NCBI GenBank assembly: GCA_030149245.1
Contig: JASBRX010000033.1
Span: 1 to 38,153 of the forward strand
Reading direction: 5' to 3'
DNA from: Sphingomonas bacterium
GTDB taxonomy: Bacteria > Pseudomonadota > Alphaproteobacteria > Sphingomonadales > Sphingomonadaceae
DNA: 38,153 bases
The position numbers were made by a program, and so were the translations under genes. The notes under the pieces were generated by a model. That model worked only from the letters and a program-made list of their open reading frames with translations. It did no database searches and had not been told where the DNA came from. This document shows positions 1 to 8,457 of the stretch, in pieces (the stretch's first letter is position 1; each line of letters begins with the position of its first letter).

Positions 1-2
1 TC

Positions 3-2945
3 TCAACGCCGCTCACGGCCATACCATTCGTCCCGGCGCATCAACTGGTCGTAATCTGAATAGGGCGCATATTCCGGGTGTAGCTTGGCCGTAAACGCCT
101 CGCCCCCGGTCAGATAGCGCCCCGCCGTATCGGCGAACTTCTCCGCCGCATTCGGCACGAACTCCTCGGGCTTCATCCGCCCATATTTCTCCGCCGGATC
201 GACCGGCGTCGCGACATAGCCGAACTCGCCATTCCTGCGCGCCAGCGACCAATATTCAAAACAGCTCGCCCGCCCCGAAATCCCGACAAACCCGCCGCGC
301 TCGGCGATCAGGCCCAGCAGCCCCAGCTGCAAGCTATACCCCGCACGCACCGCCTTGGTGCTCGGCGGCTGGCCGGTCTTGTAATCGACGATCCCGATCG
401 TCCCGTCACCCATCGCGTCGATCCGGTCGAACTTGCCGGTCAACCGCACCCCGGCAATGTCGATCCCGCCCTCCTGCTCCACCGCCAGAATGCGCCGCGC
501 CGGATGCGCCGCTGTCTCGCGCACGATCCAGCGCACCGCCTCGATCAAGCGCGGCTGCCACAGCGCCCGCATCATCGGGTGCGCCGCGCGCAGCATCTCC
601 AGCACGCGCGGTTCCAGCGCGTCGGGGTCACAGCCATCGTGCCGCGCCCATTGCTCCAGCGCGTCATGCACCGCCGTCCCGCGCCACGCCGCGCTCGGAT
701 CGGCATCGACCGGATCGAGCGGACGCAGCCGCAACATGCGCTTGGCGTAAAAGGCATAGGGGTCGGCCTTCAGCCGATCGACATCGGTGACCGGAATCGA
801 TCGCGGCCGGATCGCCACCGGCGGGCACGGCTCGGGCCGCGTCACCGGCGCATGCACCCCCGGCACATCGATCGCGCGCGCCCAGGCTTCAATCTCGCTC
901 GCCCGCTCCAGCCCGCCCGACAGCGCCTCCAGCCGCAGCCAGAAGCGCGACGCAATCGTCGGCGCCCCCGCATCGCGCTTCGCCCGCGTCAGCAGCACCT
1001 CGCGCGCACCCAGCCCCTGCGCCAGATCATGCGCGGCAAGGCCGATCCGCCGCTCCAGCCCCGGCAGCCCCAATTCGCTGCGGATGCGCGGCGCCAGCCA
1101 CGGGTCGGGCGCGGGCAGCCCCGGCCACACCCCCTCATTCAACCCGCCCAGCACCAGCAGATCGGCGGCATGCAACCGCGCCTCGATCACGCCCAGGATC
1201 GCCAGCCGTGGATGCCCGCCCTGGGGCGGTCGCACCGCCACCTCGTCCATCAATGTCCGCAGCAAAGCGGGCAGGCTCGCCGGGGCGATCAGCGCCGGGC
1301 CATGCACCGCCTCGCGCTCCAGATCGTCGAGCAACGCCGCCGCCGCGCGCCCGTCCACGCCCGCCCAGATCCGCTCGCCGCACAGCCGCTCGGCACATTC
1401 GCGCAACTGCGCCAGCAACGTCGCGGGCGGCACCATCTCCGCCGCGCACGCCGCCTCGATCGGTTCGAGCAGCGCCGCAATCTCCGCCCATGCATCGATC
1501 GCCCGCGCCCGAACCCGCGCGTCATAGCCCTCGGGATCGGCCAGATGCGCCGTGACCCCGGCGAGCCCGGCAGGCGGTCGCGGCCCCCGCAGCGCGAGGT
1601 CGAGGATGCGAACCTGTTCCAGCCACCCGATCCGCGCGTCACCCGCGCGCACCAGCGGATGCTTGAGCAGCGCCAGCAACGCCATCGGCGCAAACCCCTG
1701 CGCCGCCGCCTCGGCCAGCGCCAGCAACAGCGTCCCCGGCGGCAGGATCGCCAGCGCCGACCCCGCGGAATCGTCGATCGCGATGCCCCAGCGCGCGCAA
1801 TGCGCCGCCACCCGCTTGGCCAGCGCGCGGTCCGGCGTCACCAGCGCCGCCGTCCGCCCCGGCTCCTCCAGCGCCTGCCGCAGCGCCAGCGCAATCCCCT
1901 GCGCCTCCTCCGCCGGGGTCGCGACTTCCAGCGCGCGCACCCCCGCCAATCGCCGCTCGCCGGCGGGCAGGTCGCTCCACAAGGTCGTGCGCTCGGAGGG
2001 CATCATCGCGCTCGCAATCGCCTTGCTGCGCGCGGGCGGCGCATCCAGCTCGGTCGCGACGCGCCACGTCTCGAACTCGCCGCGCTGCACGCCCATCCGG
2101 TCGATCAACAGCTTCAGATGGAATTGCGGATGCGTCTCCAGGCTGCGCTTGCGCCGCCCGCTCACCGGGTCGGCCGGGAATGGCCCCAGCATCCCCCATT
2201 CCTCATCCGCCATCGCCAGATCGACACCCGGCAGCACCATCTGCCCCTGCGGCAATCCCGCAACGACCCGCAGCAGCCGCGCAATCGCCGGCGCGCTGGT
2301 CGTAATCCCCGCCGCACAGACAAAGCGCTCGGGCGGCTCCGCCGTCCACCGCGCCGCGACCCGATCGAGCAACCGGTTGCGCCGCTCGGCCAGATCGATC
2401 CGCCCCAGCTTCTCAAGCTCTCGCGGCCATTTCTCCAATACGATCTCGAACAGGTCGAGCGCGCGCTGCCAATGAACGGTCAGGTGATCGAGCAGCACCA
2501 CATCGCGCAACGCGCTCGGCGCAATCTCCTCGACCAGCATCTGGTCGAGCGTCCGCCCCAAATCCCCCGCCAGCCGCACCGCCTCCGCCGCATCGACGCT
2601 GCGGTCGTGCGCCGCGATCAGCCGCGCCAGGATCATCCGCCGCTGCAGCGGATCGACCGCCGGCGGGATCGGCGCGTCATCGTCGGCGGGATCGAGGAAC
2701 GGCCCCGCCGCCTCGTCCAGCTCGGGATCACCGATCGCCACCATCCGCGGCAACAACAACCCGCCCCCGCTCGCCCGCACGAACGCATCGGTAATCGTCC
2801 GCTTGGCCCGATTGGTCGGCACCAGCACCACCCCCCGCGCCAACCGCAACGCATCCCCCCCATGCCGCCGGATCAACCCCTGCGCGAGCGCATCGGCAAA
2901 GGCTCGATGCGGGGGGATGGTGAAGAGGTTGAGACGGGTGGTCAT
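3..2945 (-). CDS. addB: Double-strand break repair protein AddB
   Basis: Second subunit of the AddAB helicase-nuclease, which resects double-strand breaks for RecA loading in the cytoplasm. The 980-residue length fits alphaproteobacterial AddB. The N-terminus carries a degenerate helicase Walker-like stretch (VVLVPTNRAKR, about residues 39-49). The C-terminal PD-(D/E)XK nuclease domain is visible as HDALEQW, then GKFDRID and IVDYKTG (catalytic Asp and Asp-x-Lys), followed by the QLGLL motif. The gene is complete, with its TGA stop at the window edge; addA is expected just beyond it. In related genomes, from memory, addB follows the murU-like gene directly; here the two are 826 bp apart with a DUF559 gene on the other strand between them. 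The large plus-strand frames over this gene are Arg/Pro/His-rich shadows. Confidence 0.95.
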   Translation of the reverse strand: MTTRLNLFTIPPHRAFADALAQGLIRRHGGDALRLARGVVLVPTNRAKRTITDAFVRASGGGLLLPRMVAIGDPELDEAAGPFLDPADDDAPIPPAVDPLQRRMILARLIAAHDRSVDAAEAVRLAGDLGRTLDQMLVEEIAPSALRDVVLLDHLTVHWQRALDLFEIVLEKWPRELEKLGRIDLAERRNRLLDRVAARWTAEPPERFVCAAGITTSAPAIARLLRVVAGLPQGQMVLPGVDLAMADEEWGMLGPFPADPVSGRRKRSLETHPQFHLKLLIDRMGVQRGEFETWRVATELDAPPARSKAIASAMMPSERTTLWSDLPAGERRLAGVRALEVATPAEEAQGIALALRQALEEPGRTAALVTPDRALAKRVAAHCARWGIAIDDSAGSALAILPPGTLLLALAEAAAQGFAPMALLALLKHPLVRAGDARIGWLEQVRILDLALRGPRPPAGLAGVTAHLADPEGYDARVRARAIDAWAEIAALLEPIEAACAAEMVPPATLLAQLRECAERLCGERIWAGVDGRAAAALLDDLEREAVHGPALIAPASLPALLRTLMDEVAVRPPQGGHPRLAILGVIEARLHAADLLVLGGLNEGVWPGLPAPDPWLAPRIRSELGLPGLERRIGLAAHDLAQGLGAREVLLTRAKRDAGAPTIASRFWLRLEALSGGLERASEIEAWARAIDVPGVHAPVTRPEPCPPVAIRPRSIPVTDVDRLKADPYAFYAKRMLRLRPLDPVDADPSAAWRGTAVHDALEQWARHDGCDPDALEPRVLEMLRAAHPMMRALWQPRLIEAVRWIVRETAAHPARRILAVEQEGGIDIAGVRLTGKFDRIDAMGDGTIGIVDYKTGQPPSTKAVRAGYSLQLGLLGLIAERGGFVGISGRASCFEYWSLARRNGEFGYVATPVDPAEKYGRMKPEEFVPNAAEKFADTAGRYLTGGEAFTAKLHPEYAPYSDYDQLMRRDEWYGRERR

Positions 2946-2991
2946 AGGGATGCTGACCGTAGAAATGACAGGGCGAAACTGCTACCAAAAT

Positions 2992-3038
2992 CCTCCCCCG
3001 GAGGGGGAGGGGGACCGCCAAAGGCGGTGGAGGGGTAG
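2992..3038 (+). repeat. GC-rich palindromic repeat, copy 1
   Basis: This 47-bp element has two hairpins: a 7-bp stem (CCTCCCC/GGGGAGG) and then a 6-bp stem with a 3-nt loop (ACCGCC-AAA-GGCGGT). It ends in GGAGGGGTAG. It lies 8 nt before the DUF559 start codon and 46 bp upstream of addB. Copies 2 (3396-3444, same direction) and 3 (3475-3521, inverted) are closely similar. Copy 1 differs from copy 3 only in the loop of the second stem. Confidence 0.9.
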
Positions 3039-3046
3039 CTCACCAA

Positions 3047-3433
3047 ATGCTGCACGGCCCGAAGGAAACCCAGCACCGCGCAAAACACCTGCGCCGAACC
3101 ATGACCCTGCCCGAAATCATCCTCTGGCAAGAGCTGAGAAGGCGCCCGAACGGCCTACGCTTCCGTCACCAGCACCCCGCTGGACCCTATGTCCTCGACT
3201 TCTTCTGCCCCCGCTTCAAACTGGCGGTCGAAGTCGATGGCGAAGCGCACGAATATGGTGACCGCCCCCAGCGCGACGAAGCCCGCGACATTTGGATTCT
3301 GTCGCAAGGCGTCAAGACGCTCCGTCTCGCGGCAGCAGAAGTGCTGAACAACTTGGAAGGCGTCATCCAGCACATCGTCGCCACCGCTCAAAACTCCTCC
3401 CCCGGAGGGGGAGGTGGCAGCGCGCAGCGCTGA
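3047..3433 (+). CDS. DUF559 endonuclease-domain protein (Vsr-like fold)
   Basis: A 128-residue protein of the DUF559 family, predicted from family knowledge to have the very-short-patch-repair/restriction endonuclease fold. The candidate PD-(D/E)XK core is visible: Asp51 in YVLDFFC, then Glu62 and Asp64 in AVEVDGEAH. The N-terminal RAKHLRRTMTLPEIILWQ and the RFRHQHPAGPYV stretches are typical of the family. The last dozen residues, a Gly-rich tail (SSPGGGGGSAQR), and the stop codon are encoded by repeat copy 2. Repeat copies flank both ends, so the gene and repeats look like one module placed between murU-like and addB against the direction of the host operon. The substrate is unknown; no partner methylase or transposase is adjacent. 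The ATG start follows closely after repeat copy 1, whose GGAGGGG tail could serve as a ribosome binding site. Confidence 0.85.
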   Translation: MLHGPKETQHRAKHLRRTMTLPEIILWQELRRRPNGLRFRHQHPAGPYVLDFFCPRFKLAVEVDGEAHEYGDRPQRDEARDIWILSQGVKTLRLAAAEVLNNLEGVIQHIVATAQNSSPGGGGGSAQR

Positions 3434-3444
3434 CGGAGGGGTAG
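3396..3444 (+). repeat. GC-rich palindromic repeat, copy 2 (overlaps DUF559 3' end)
   Basis: A 49-bp variant of the element at 2992-3038, in the same orientation. The first hairpin and the terminal GGAGGGGTAG are identical. The second stem has different bases but keeps its shape (CAGCGC-GCA-GCGCTG in place of ACCGCC-AAA-GGCGGT), i.e. compensatory change. The DUF559 stop codon (TGA, 3431-3433) lies inside it. Confidence 0.9.
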
Positions 3445-3474
3445 TTTCGGCAAGCGACGTCGCCAAGCGGAAAG

Positions 3475-3521
3475 CTACCCCTCCACCGCCTGCGGCGGTC
3501 CCCCTCCCCCTCCGGGGGAGG
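3475..3521 (-). repeat. GC-rich palindromic repeat, copy 3 (inverted)
   Basis: A 47-bp copy on the minus strand. It matches copy 1 except for the 3-nt loop of the second stem (GCA instead of AAA). Copies 1 and 3 therefore bracket the DUF559 gene as near-perfect inverted repeats. The rest of the 338-bp gap between DUF559 and the murU-like gene (3434-3771) contains a 7-bp-stem hairpin at 3638-3653 and no gene that I can support. Confidence 0.88.
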
Positions 3522-3771
3522 ACAAGATTCGCCCTTTCCCTCCCAGAACGACACGACCACTTGGGCATCGATGGCGCGTTCTTCGGCGACATGTTCGCAT
3601 CGCCTTTTGCGACCGCCCCGCCCTATCACGCGCGATCACGCCGCCTGCGGCGTCTCACGGCCGCGAGAATCTGGCAGAAAACCGCCATTTCCAGCCCACG
3701 GGTTTCCTACACGAACCTATTTGGTTATATTGCGCAGAACAGCAGCCACCCGGAACCCCGAATGTCCACAC

Positions 3772-4533
3772 TCACCCATCCGCCAGCACCGCCTCGGTCG
3801 CCGCAATCGCCGGGGGCGAGCCGACATCGAACCACAGCCCCTGGTGCACCACGCCGAACGCCCGCCCCGCCGCAATCGCGCGTTCCCAGAACAGGTTCGT
3901 CGAGAACGCCCCCTCCGGCCAGTCACGGATCACGCACGGCGACAGGATCTGCACCCCGGTATAGACGAACGGTGCCAGCCGCCCCGGCTTGCGCCGCCCG
4001 ACGATCTTGCCGAACGGGTCGAGGTGAAAATCCCCCTGCCCGCCATGGCAATGCGCGCGGGCGAGCGGGACCAGCAGCAGCAGCGCGTCCATCCGGTCAT
4101 CGTCCCACGCCGCCGCCAGCTGCCGGATCGCATCGATCGGACCGTCGACCCACAGGTTATCGCTGTTGACGCACACAAACGGCGCATCGCCCAGCATGTC
4201 CCGCGCCTGCACCAGCCCGCCGCCGGTCTCCATCAGCTGCTTGCGCTCGTCGGAGACCAGTATCTCGATATCCTTCACGCGATGCGTGACATGCGCCTCC
4301 AGCGCGTCAGCCAGGTAATGGACATTGACCACCGCGCGTTCGACGCCCGCACTGCGCAGCCGGTCGAACACATGGTCGATCAGCGGCTTGCCCGCGACCT
4401 CGACCAGCGGCTTGGGCCGGGTCGCGGTCAGCGGGCGCATACGCTTGCCCAGCCCCGCCGCCATCACCATCGCGGTGCGCGGCACGGCACCGGCCGGGAC
4501 CGGCCGGATCGCCAGCGTCTTTTTCGTGCTCAC
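3772..4533 (-). CDS. murU: Nucleotidyltransferase, MurU-like (MurNAc-1-phosphate uridylyltransferase)
   Basis: A 253-residue sugar-1-phosphate nucleotidyltransferase. The N-terminal signature AAGLGKRMRPLTATRPKPL (about residues 25-43) is the nucleotide-binding G-x-G-x-R and PKPL region of the family, and VNSDNLWVDG holds the metal-binding Asp. The adjacent AmgK-like kinase points to MurU, which makes UDP-MurNAc from MurNAc-1-phosphate in the peptidoglycan recycling route known from Pseudomonas. Mannose-1-phosphate guanylyltransferase is the alternative reading, since the two families are close in sequence. The start is GTG, overlapping the amgK TGA as GTGA, so translation is probably coupled. 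The function is inferred from family and context. Confidence 0.82.
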   Translation of the reverse strand: MSTKKTLAIRPVPAGAVPRTAMVMAAGLGKRMRPLTATRPKPLVEVAGKPLIDHVFDRLRSAGVERAVVNVHYLADALEAHVTHRVKDIEILVSDERKQLMETGGGLVQARDMLGDAPFVCVNSDNLWVDGPIDAIRQLAAAWDDDRMDALLLLVPLARAHCHGGQGDFHLDPFGKIVGRRKPGRLAPFVYTGVQILSPCVIRDWPEGAFSTNLFWERAIAAGRAFGVVHQGLWFDVGSPPAIAATEAVLADG

Positions 4534-5531
4534 GCCTGCACCACCACCATCGGGTCACCGCGCAGCTGCGCCGGGATATTCGCGTCGAACCACGCCTTCA
4601 CTCGAGCCAGCGCCGGATGCTGAAGATCGCGCTCCAGATAGCCCCACACGCGCGGACACAGCCCCGGATAGCGCGGCTTGCCGTCGCGCTGCCACAGCCG
4701 GGTGAAGATGCCGATGATCTTCGCATTCCGCTGCGCGCCAAGCACATGATAGGCGTCGACAAAGCGGTCGTCCGCCCCGGTAATCCGGCGATAGCGGTCG
4801 AGCATCGCCTTCTCCAGATCGGGGTGCACATCGCGCCGCGCATCCTGCAACAGCGATACGAGGTCGTAGGCCGGATGCCCCGCCAGCGCGTCCTGGAAAT
4901 CGAGCAGGCCGAGCGTCTCGCTCCCCTCGATCAGCATCAGGTTTTCGGCATGATAGTCGCGCAGCACCGTCACCCGCTGGCCCTCCAGCGCCGGGGCCAG
5001 CACCGCATCCCACGCCGCGCGATAGCCCGCGACATCGGCCTCGACCCCGATCGCCGGGCAGTACCAATCGGTCAGCAGCGCCGCCTCACGCTGGCACACC
5101 GCCGCGTCATAGGGGTCGATGTCCGCCGCTTCGTGGCCGCGCAGGCGGATCAGCACATCGATCGCCGCCTCGTACAGCCGCAACTCGCTCTCGGGCGCGG
5201 CATCCACCGTCTCGCGCAACCGCGCGTCGCCAAAATCCTCGATCAGGACCAGGCCGGTCTCCAGCTCTTCGCCATAGATTTGCGGGGCCGCAAACCCGCG
5301 ATCGGTCAGCCAGCGCGCGATGGCGATGAACGGGCGCGGGTCCTCATGCGGCGGCGGCGCGTCCATCAGGATCGCGCTGCGCCCCGGCGCCTGCACCCGG
5401 AAATAGCGGCGGAACGACGCGTCCCCCGCCAGCGGCAGAATCTCGCCATCGCCCCAGCCGATCTCGGCCAGGAAATGCGGTGCCCGTGCGGGCGGGTTCA
5501 TGTCGGGGGGCGAAATCACGCCGTCGCTCAT
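4530..5531 (-). CDS. amgK: Aminoglycoside-phosphotransferase-fold sugar kinase, AmgK-like
   Basis: A 333-residue kinase of the APH fold. Catalytic loop residues are visible as RDYHAEN (Asp192, Asn197), and the metal-binding Asp211 lies in LLDFQDA, followed by GHPAYDLVSLLQD. AmgK phosphorylates MurNAc (and GlcNAc) at the anomeric position; MurU, encoded next, then adds UMP. A longer reading frame begins at 5657. I chose the ATG at 5531 because it overlaps the tsaE stop as ATGA and all extra upstream codons lie inside tsaE. The gene is part of the divL-tsaE-amgK-murU chain. Homologues are often annotated only as 'phosphotransferase'; the amgK name depends on the murU-like neighbour. Confidence 0.85.
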   Translation of the reverse strand: MSDGVISPPDMNPPARAPHFLAEIGWGDGEILPLAGDASFRRYFRVQAPGRSAILMDAPPPHEDPRPFIAIARWLTDRGFAAPQIYGEELETGLVLIEDFGDARLRETVDAAPESELRLYEAAIDVLIRLRGHEAADIDPYDAAVCQREAALLTDWYCPAIGVEADVAGYRAAWDAVLAPALEGQRVTVLRDYHAENLMLIEGSETLGLLDFQDALAGHPAYDLVSLLQDARRDVHPDLEKAMLDRYRRITGADDRFVDAYHVLGAQRNAKIIGIFTRLWQRDGKPRYPGLCPRVWGYLERDLQHPALARVKAWFDANIPAQLRGDPMVVVQA

Positions 5532-5971
5532 AGGGGCCATCGGTCCTTCCATGCCGCCGGTACCCGCGCTGTCAAGCCACGCGACCCATCGGCTTCGATC
5601 GTCAGTGTCAGCCACAAGGCGTCCGCCCAGAAACTGTCGGGCAACCGCTCCGGCCACTCGACCAGCAACAGCGAATCGCCGCGCGCGTCGTCCAGCCCGA
5701 GCTCGTCGGCCTCATCCGGATCGTCGATGCGGTACAGATCAACATGCAGCACCGGAAACGCGGTTTCGGGCGGCGCATAAGGCTGCACGATCGCAAAGCT
5801 CGGCGACGGCGCCTCACCCTCCAGCCCCAAGGCGGCGAGCAGCCCGCGCGCAATACTGGTCTTCCCCGCGCCCAGCTGCCCCGACAGCGCCACGACATCG
5901 CCCGGCCGCACCCTCGCCGCGAGCGCACGCCCGAACGCCTCGGTCGCCGCTGCATCCGCCAGCGCGATCAT
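5528..5971 (-). CDS. tsaE: tRNA threonylcarbamoyladenosine biosynthesis ATPase TsaE
   Basis: A 147-residue P-loop ATPase that works with TsaB and TsaD to make the t6A modification at position 37 of ANN-decoding tRNAs. The Walker A motif GQLGAGKTS lies at residues 31-39; HVDLYRI and LLLVEWPERLP are the conserved family segments. Length is normal. The start codon overlaps the divL stop (ATGA at 5968-5971) and its own stop overlaps the amgK start (ATGA at 5528-5531), so it sits in a translationally coupled chain. Confidence 0.95.
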   Translation of the reverse strand: MIALADAAATEAFGRALAARVRPGDVVALSGQLGAGKTSIARGLLAALGLEGEAPSPSFAIVQPYAPPETAFPVLHVDLYRIDDPDEADELGLDDARGDSLLLVEWPERLPDSFWADALWLTLTIEADGSRGLTARVPAAWKDRWPL

Positions 5972-8313
5972 GCGCGCGGCAACTCCACGATCACCATCGT
6001 CCCCTGCCCCGGCTCCGACACCAGCTCGATCGTCCCGCGATGCGCCTCGACAAACTGCCTGGCGAGCGGCAGCCCAAGCTGCAGCGCGCGCTCGCCATTG
6101 CGGCTGATCCCCGCCTGTGCAAACCGGTCGAACGCCTTGGCCGCGACCTCGGGTGCCAGACCCGGACCGTCATCCGACACGACGATGCGCGCCTTCTTGT
6201 CCGATCCGTCGATGTGCAGCAGCACCCGCCCACCCTCGCCGGTCCCGCTCACCGCATGGCGCAACAGATGTTCGACGATCTGGCGCACGCGGCGCGGGTC
6301 ACCCTGGACACTGCCCGCGCTGCCCTGAATCTCCACCGCCAGTTCGATCTTCTTGGTCTTGATCGACGGTTGAACATGCTCGACCGCCACGCTGGCGACC
6401 AGCTCCAGATCGACATTCTCGCGCGCCAACGCCCCGCCATCGCGCGTCAGGTCGAGCACATCGTCGACCAGGTCGCCCAGCCGCCCGACCGACTCCAGGA
6501 TCGCGCCCGAATAATCGACCGCCGTCTGCGGCAATTCGCCCGCATAGCCATTGTAGAGCATCTCCGCGAAGCCCTTGATCGACGTCAGCGGGGTGCGCAG
6601 CTCGTAACTCATGCTTGCCACGAACGCGGTCTTGATCCGGTCCGCCGCCTCCAGTGCGTCGTTGCGTTCGCGCAGCGCATTTTCGATCCGCCGCCGGTCC
6701 GAAATGTCGAGCATCGTGAACAGCGCGTTGCCATCGGGCAGCGGCACCGCCGCCACCTCGAAATGCCGCCCATCGGCGAATTCGATCGACCCCCCGCGCA
6801 GCTGCCGCTCGACCGTCGCCGCGCGCACCAGATCGCCGATCAGCGACGCGCGGCCCGGCTTGGCGAGCTTGCCCGCAGCCTCCTTGGCCAGCGCATCGAC
6901 CCGCGGGTGCGCGGTGATGAACGCATCCTCGAACCCCCAGGCGCTCTTGAAGCGGTTGTTCCACAGCTGCAGCCGCCCATCGGCCGCGAACACGCCCAGC
7001 CCTTCGAACAGGTTATCGAACGTCGCCGTGCGCACCCGCAGCAACGTATCACGCGCACTCGCTAGCTGCACCTGCTCGGTCAGATCCTCGAAGATCGTCA
7101 ACAGCCCGCCTTCGGGCAGCGGCTGGGCTACGACGCGCAGATGGGTGCCGCCGGGCAGCGTCCAATTCTCCTCGCGCGCGCTCTCCGCCGCCAGGAACCA
7201 TTCCCGCCGCTCATTCTTCCACCCCGGAAAATCGCGCACGACGGGCAGGCGATTGGCCTCGCGCATCCGCTCCAGAATGCGATCGAACTCGGGCCGATCG
7301 GCGAGCCATTCATTCTTCAGCTCAAAGATGCGGCGGAACGGCTGGTTACAGAATACCAGCGCGCGATCCGGCCCGAACTGCGCCACACCCGCCGACAGCC
7401 GGTCGAACATCGCGCGTTGCGCCTCAGCCGCGCGCTTGATCCCGCCGCGCGCCTGTTCCAGCTCCTCGACGTCGACGGCAAAGCCCGCGACCCCTCCGGT
7501 CGGCAGCGGCACGTCATGGATGTGCAGCGTGCGCCTTTTGCCCCCGATCGTCGCGGGCAGCTTCACCATCTGAGGTGCGCCTACCTCACGCGCATGGGCG
7601 GCGCTTGCCAGCGGCCCGCCCGGTGCGGAGGCATCGACTAGCTCCACGCCGGAAGCCACGACCTGCTCGGCATCCTTGCCCTCGACCGCCTCGACATAGG
7701 CGTTGTTGACCATCGCGATGCGCAACTCTGGGTCGCGATACCACATCGGCATCGGCGCGGACTGAATCAGGCCGGTCAGCGCATCGAACGCCACGCGATA
7801 GCGATCCGCCTCCGCCGCAAAGCGCGCCACTTCCTCGCTCGACTCGGTCGCGTCGAGAAACCACAGCACGGCCCCGCCGGGAGCGCGCACCGCGTCAGGC
7901 GCGCGCATGCCGGTCGCGAGCAGCGTTCGGCTCGCCCCGCGCACGGGCAGGATCATCCGGAACGGCTTGCCCGCGCGCTGGGCCGCGCCGACTTCCGCCT
8001 CCAGCACCTGCGCATCTTCTGGCGCGAGCACGGAGTCATTGTCGATAAGGTCGGAGAACTGCACCGGCACTGTGTCGAACCCGAACAGATTGGCGAGCGC
8101 GATCGACAATTCGATCCGCCCATCGGCGCGCACGATCATCGCCAGCGCCGGCGACCCTGCGGCAAGCGCGAGCAGCCGCGCATTGGCATCGCTCAGCCGC
8201 CCGGCCCGCGACCGCGCGCGAAGGCCCACAAACAGCATCGCCCCGCCAGCCGCAAGCAGCACAGCCAGCACCGCACCGGCCAGCGTCGCTGCGGTTTGAG
8301 AAATCTCGATCAA
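5968..8313 (-). CDS. divL: DivL-type PAS-domain tyrosine pseudo-histidine kinase
   Basis: A 781-residue protein with an N-terminal membrane helix (about residues 10-32), several PAS-like domains (roughly 50-545), a HisKA-type dimerisation helix and a C-terminal HATPase domain. In the H-box the phospho-acceptor His is replaced by Tyr570 (SMSYELRTPLTSIKGF), the hallmark of Caulobacter DivL (769 residues, Tyr550). The ATP-binding N-box is also degenerate: His686 (EHLLRHAV) stands where the Mg-binding Asn normally is, while DDGPGL of the G1 box is kept. In Caulobacter, DivL is an allosteric partner of CckA and DivK controlling CtrA and cell polarity; the same role is inferred here. The tsaE-amgK-murU-addB neighbourhood agrees with my memory of the divL locus in other alphaproteobacteria. 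The ATG at 8313 directly precedes the membrane helix. Confidence 0.88.
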   Translation of the reverse strand: MIEISQTAATLAGAVLAVLLAAGGAMLFVGLRARSRAGRLSDANARLLALAAGSPALAMIVRADGRIELSIALANLFGFDTVPVQFSDLIDNDSVLAPEDAQVLEAEVGAAQRAGKPFRMILPVRGASRTLLATGMRAPDAVRAPGGAVLWFLDATESSEEVARFAAEADRYRVAFDALTGLIQSAPMPMWYRDPELRIAMVNNAYVEAVEGKDAEQVVASGVELVDASAPGGPLASAAHAREVGAPQMVKLPATIGGKRRTLHIHDVPLPTGGVAGFAVDVEELEQARGGIKRAAEAQRAMFDRLSAGVAQFGPDRALVFCNQPFRRIFELKNEWLADRPEFDRILERMREANRLPVVRDFPGWKNERREWFLAAESAREENWTLPGGTHLRVVAQPLPEGGLLTIFEDLTEQVQLASARDTLLRVRTATFDNLFEGLGVFAADGRLQLWNNRFKSAWGFEDAFITAHPRVDALAKEAAGKLAKPGRASLIGDLVRAATVERQLRGGSIEFADGRHFEVAAVPLPDGNALFTMLDISDRRRIENALRERNDALEAADRIKTAFVASMSYELRTPLTSIKGFAEMLYNGYAGELPQTAVDYSGAILESVGRLGDLVDDVLDLTRDGGALARENVDLELVASVAVEHVQPSIKTKKIELAVEIQGSAGSVQGDPRRVRQIVEHLLRHAVSGTGEGGRVLLHIDGSDKKARIVVSDDGPGLAPEVAAKAFDRFAQAGISRNGERALQLGLPLARQFVEAHRGTIELVSEPGQGTMVIVELPRA

Positions 8314-8401
8314 CGGGGGCCACCATGCTGCATGACATGGCTCTTAAGACAAGGTTCGGCTGCGGAAAACCCGCGCGTGTTCAGATAAGGCTCGGGCCAA
8401 C

Positions 8402-8435
8402 AAAAAAGGGGCGCTCCCGATGCTGGAAGCGCCCC
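8402..8435 (-). terminator. Rho-independent terminator of ahcY
   Basis: Read on the minus strand, an 8-bp GC stem (GGGGCGCT/AGCGCCCC; 8428-8435 and 8408-8415) is followed at once by six T residues (8407-8402). It begins 22 bp after the ahcY stop, in the gap before divL. The 8314-8401 stretch beyond it must hold the divL promoter, but I see no clear consensus there. Confidence 0.9.
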
Positions 8436-8457
8436 CTTTCTGTTTCGGCTCTACCGC

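Noticed and set aside
504..3038. 844-codon open frame on the plus strand opposite addB
   Set aside because: It is Arg/Pro/Gln/His-rich without any domain and is the mirror of a GC-rich coding gene; addB has clear motifs on the other strand.
3522..3771. Possible gene remnant downstream of murU
   Set aside because: Short frames exist on both strands but none shows a recognisable domain or normal composition; only a small hairpin at 3638-3653 is evident.
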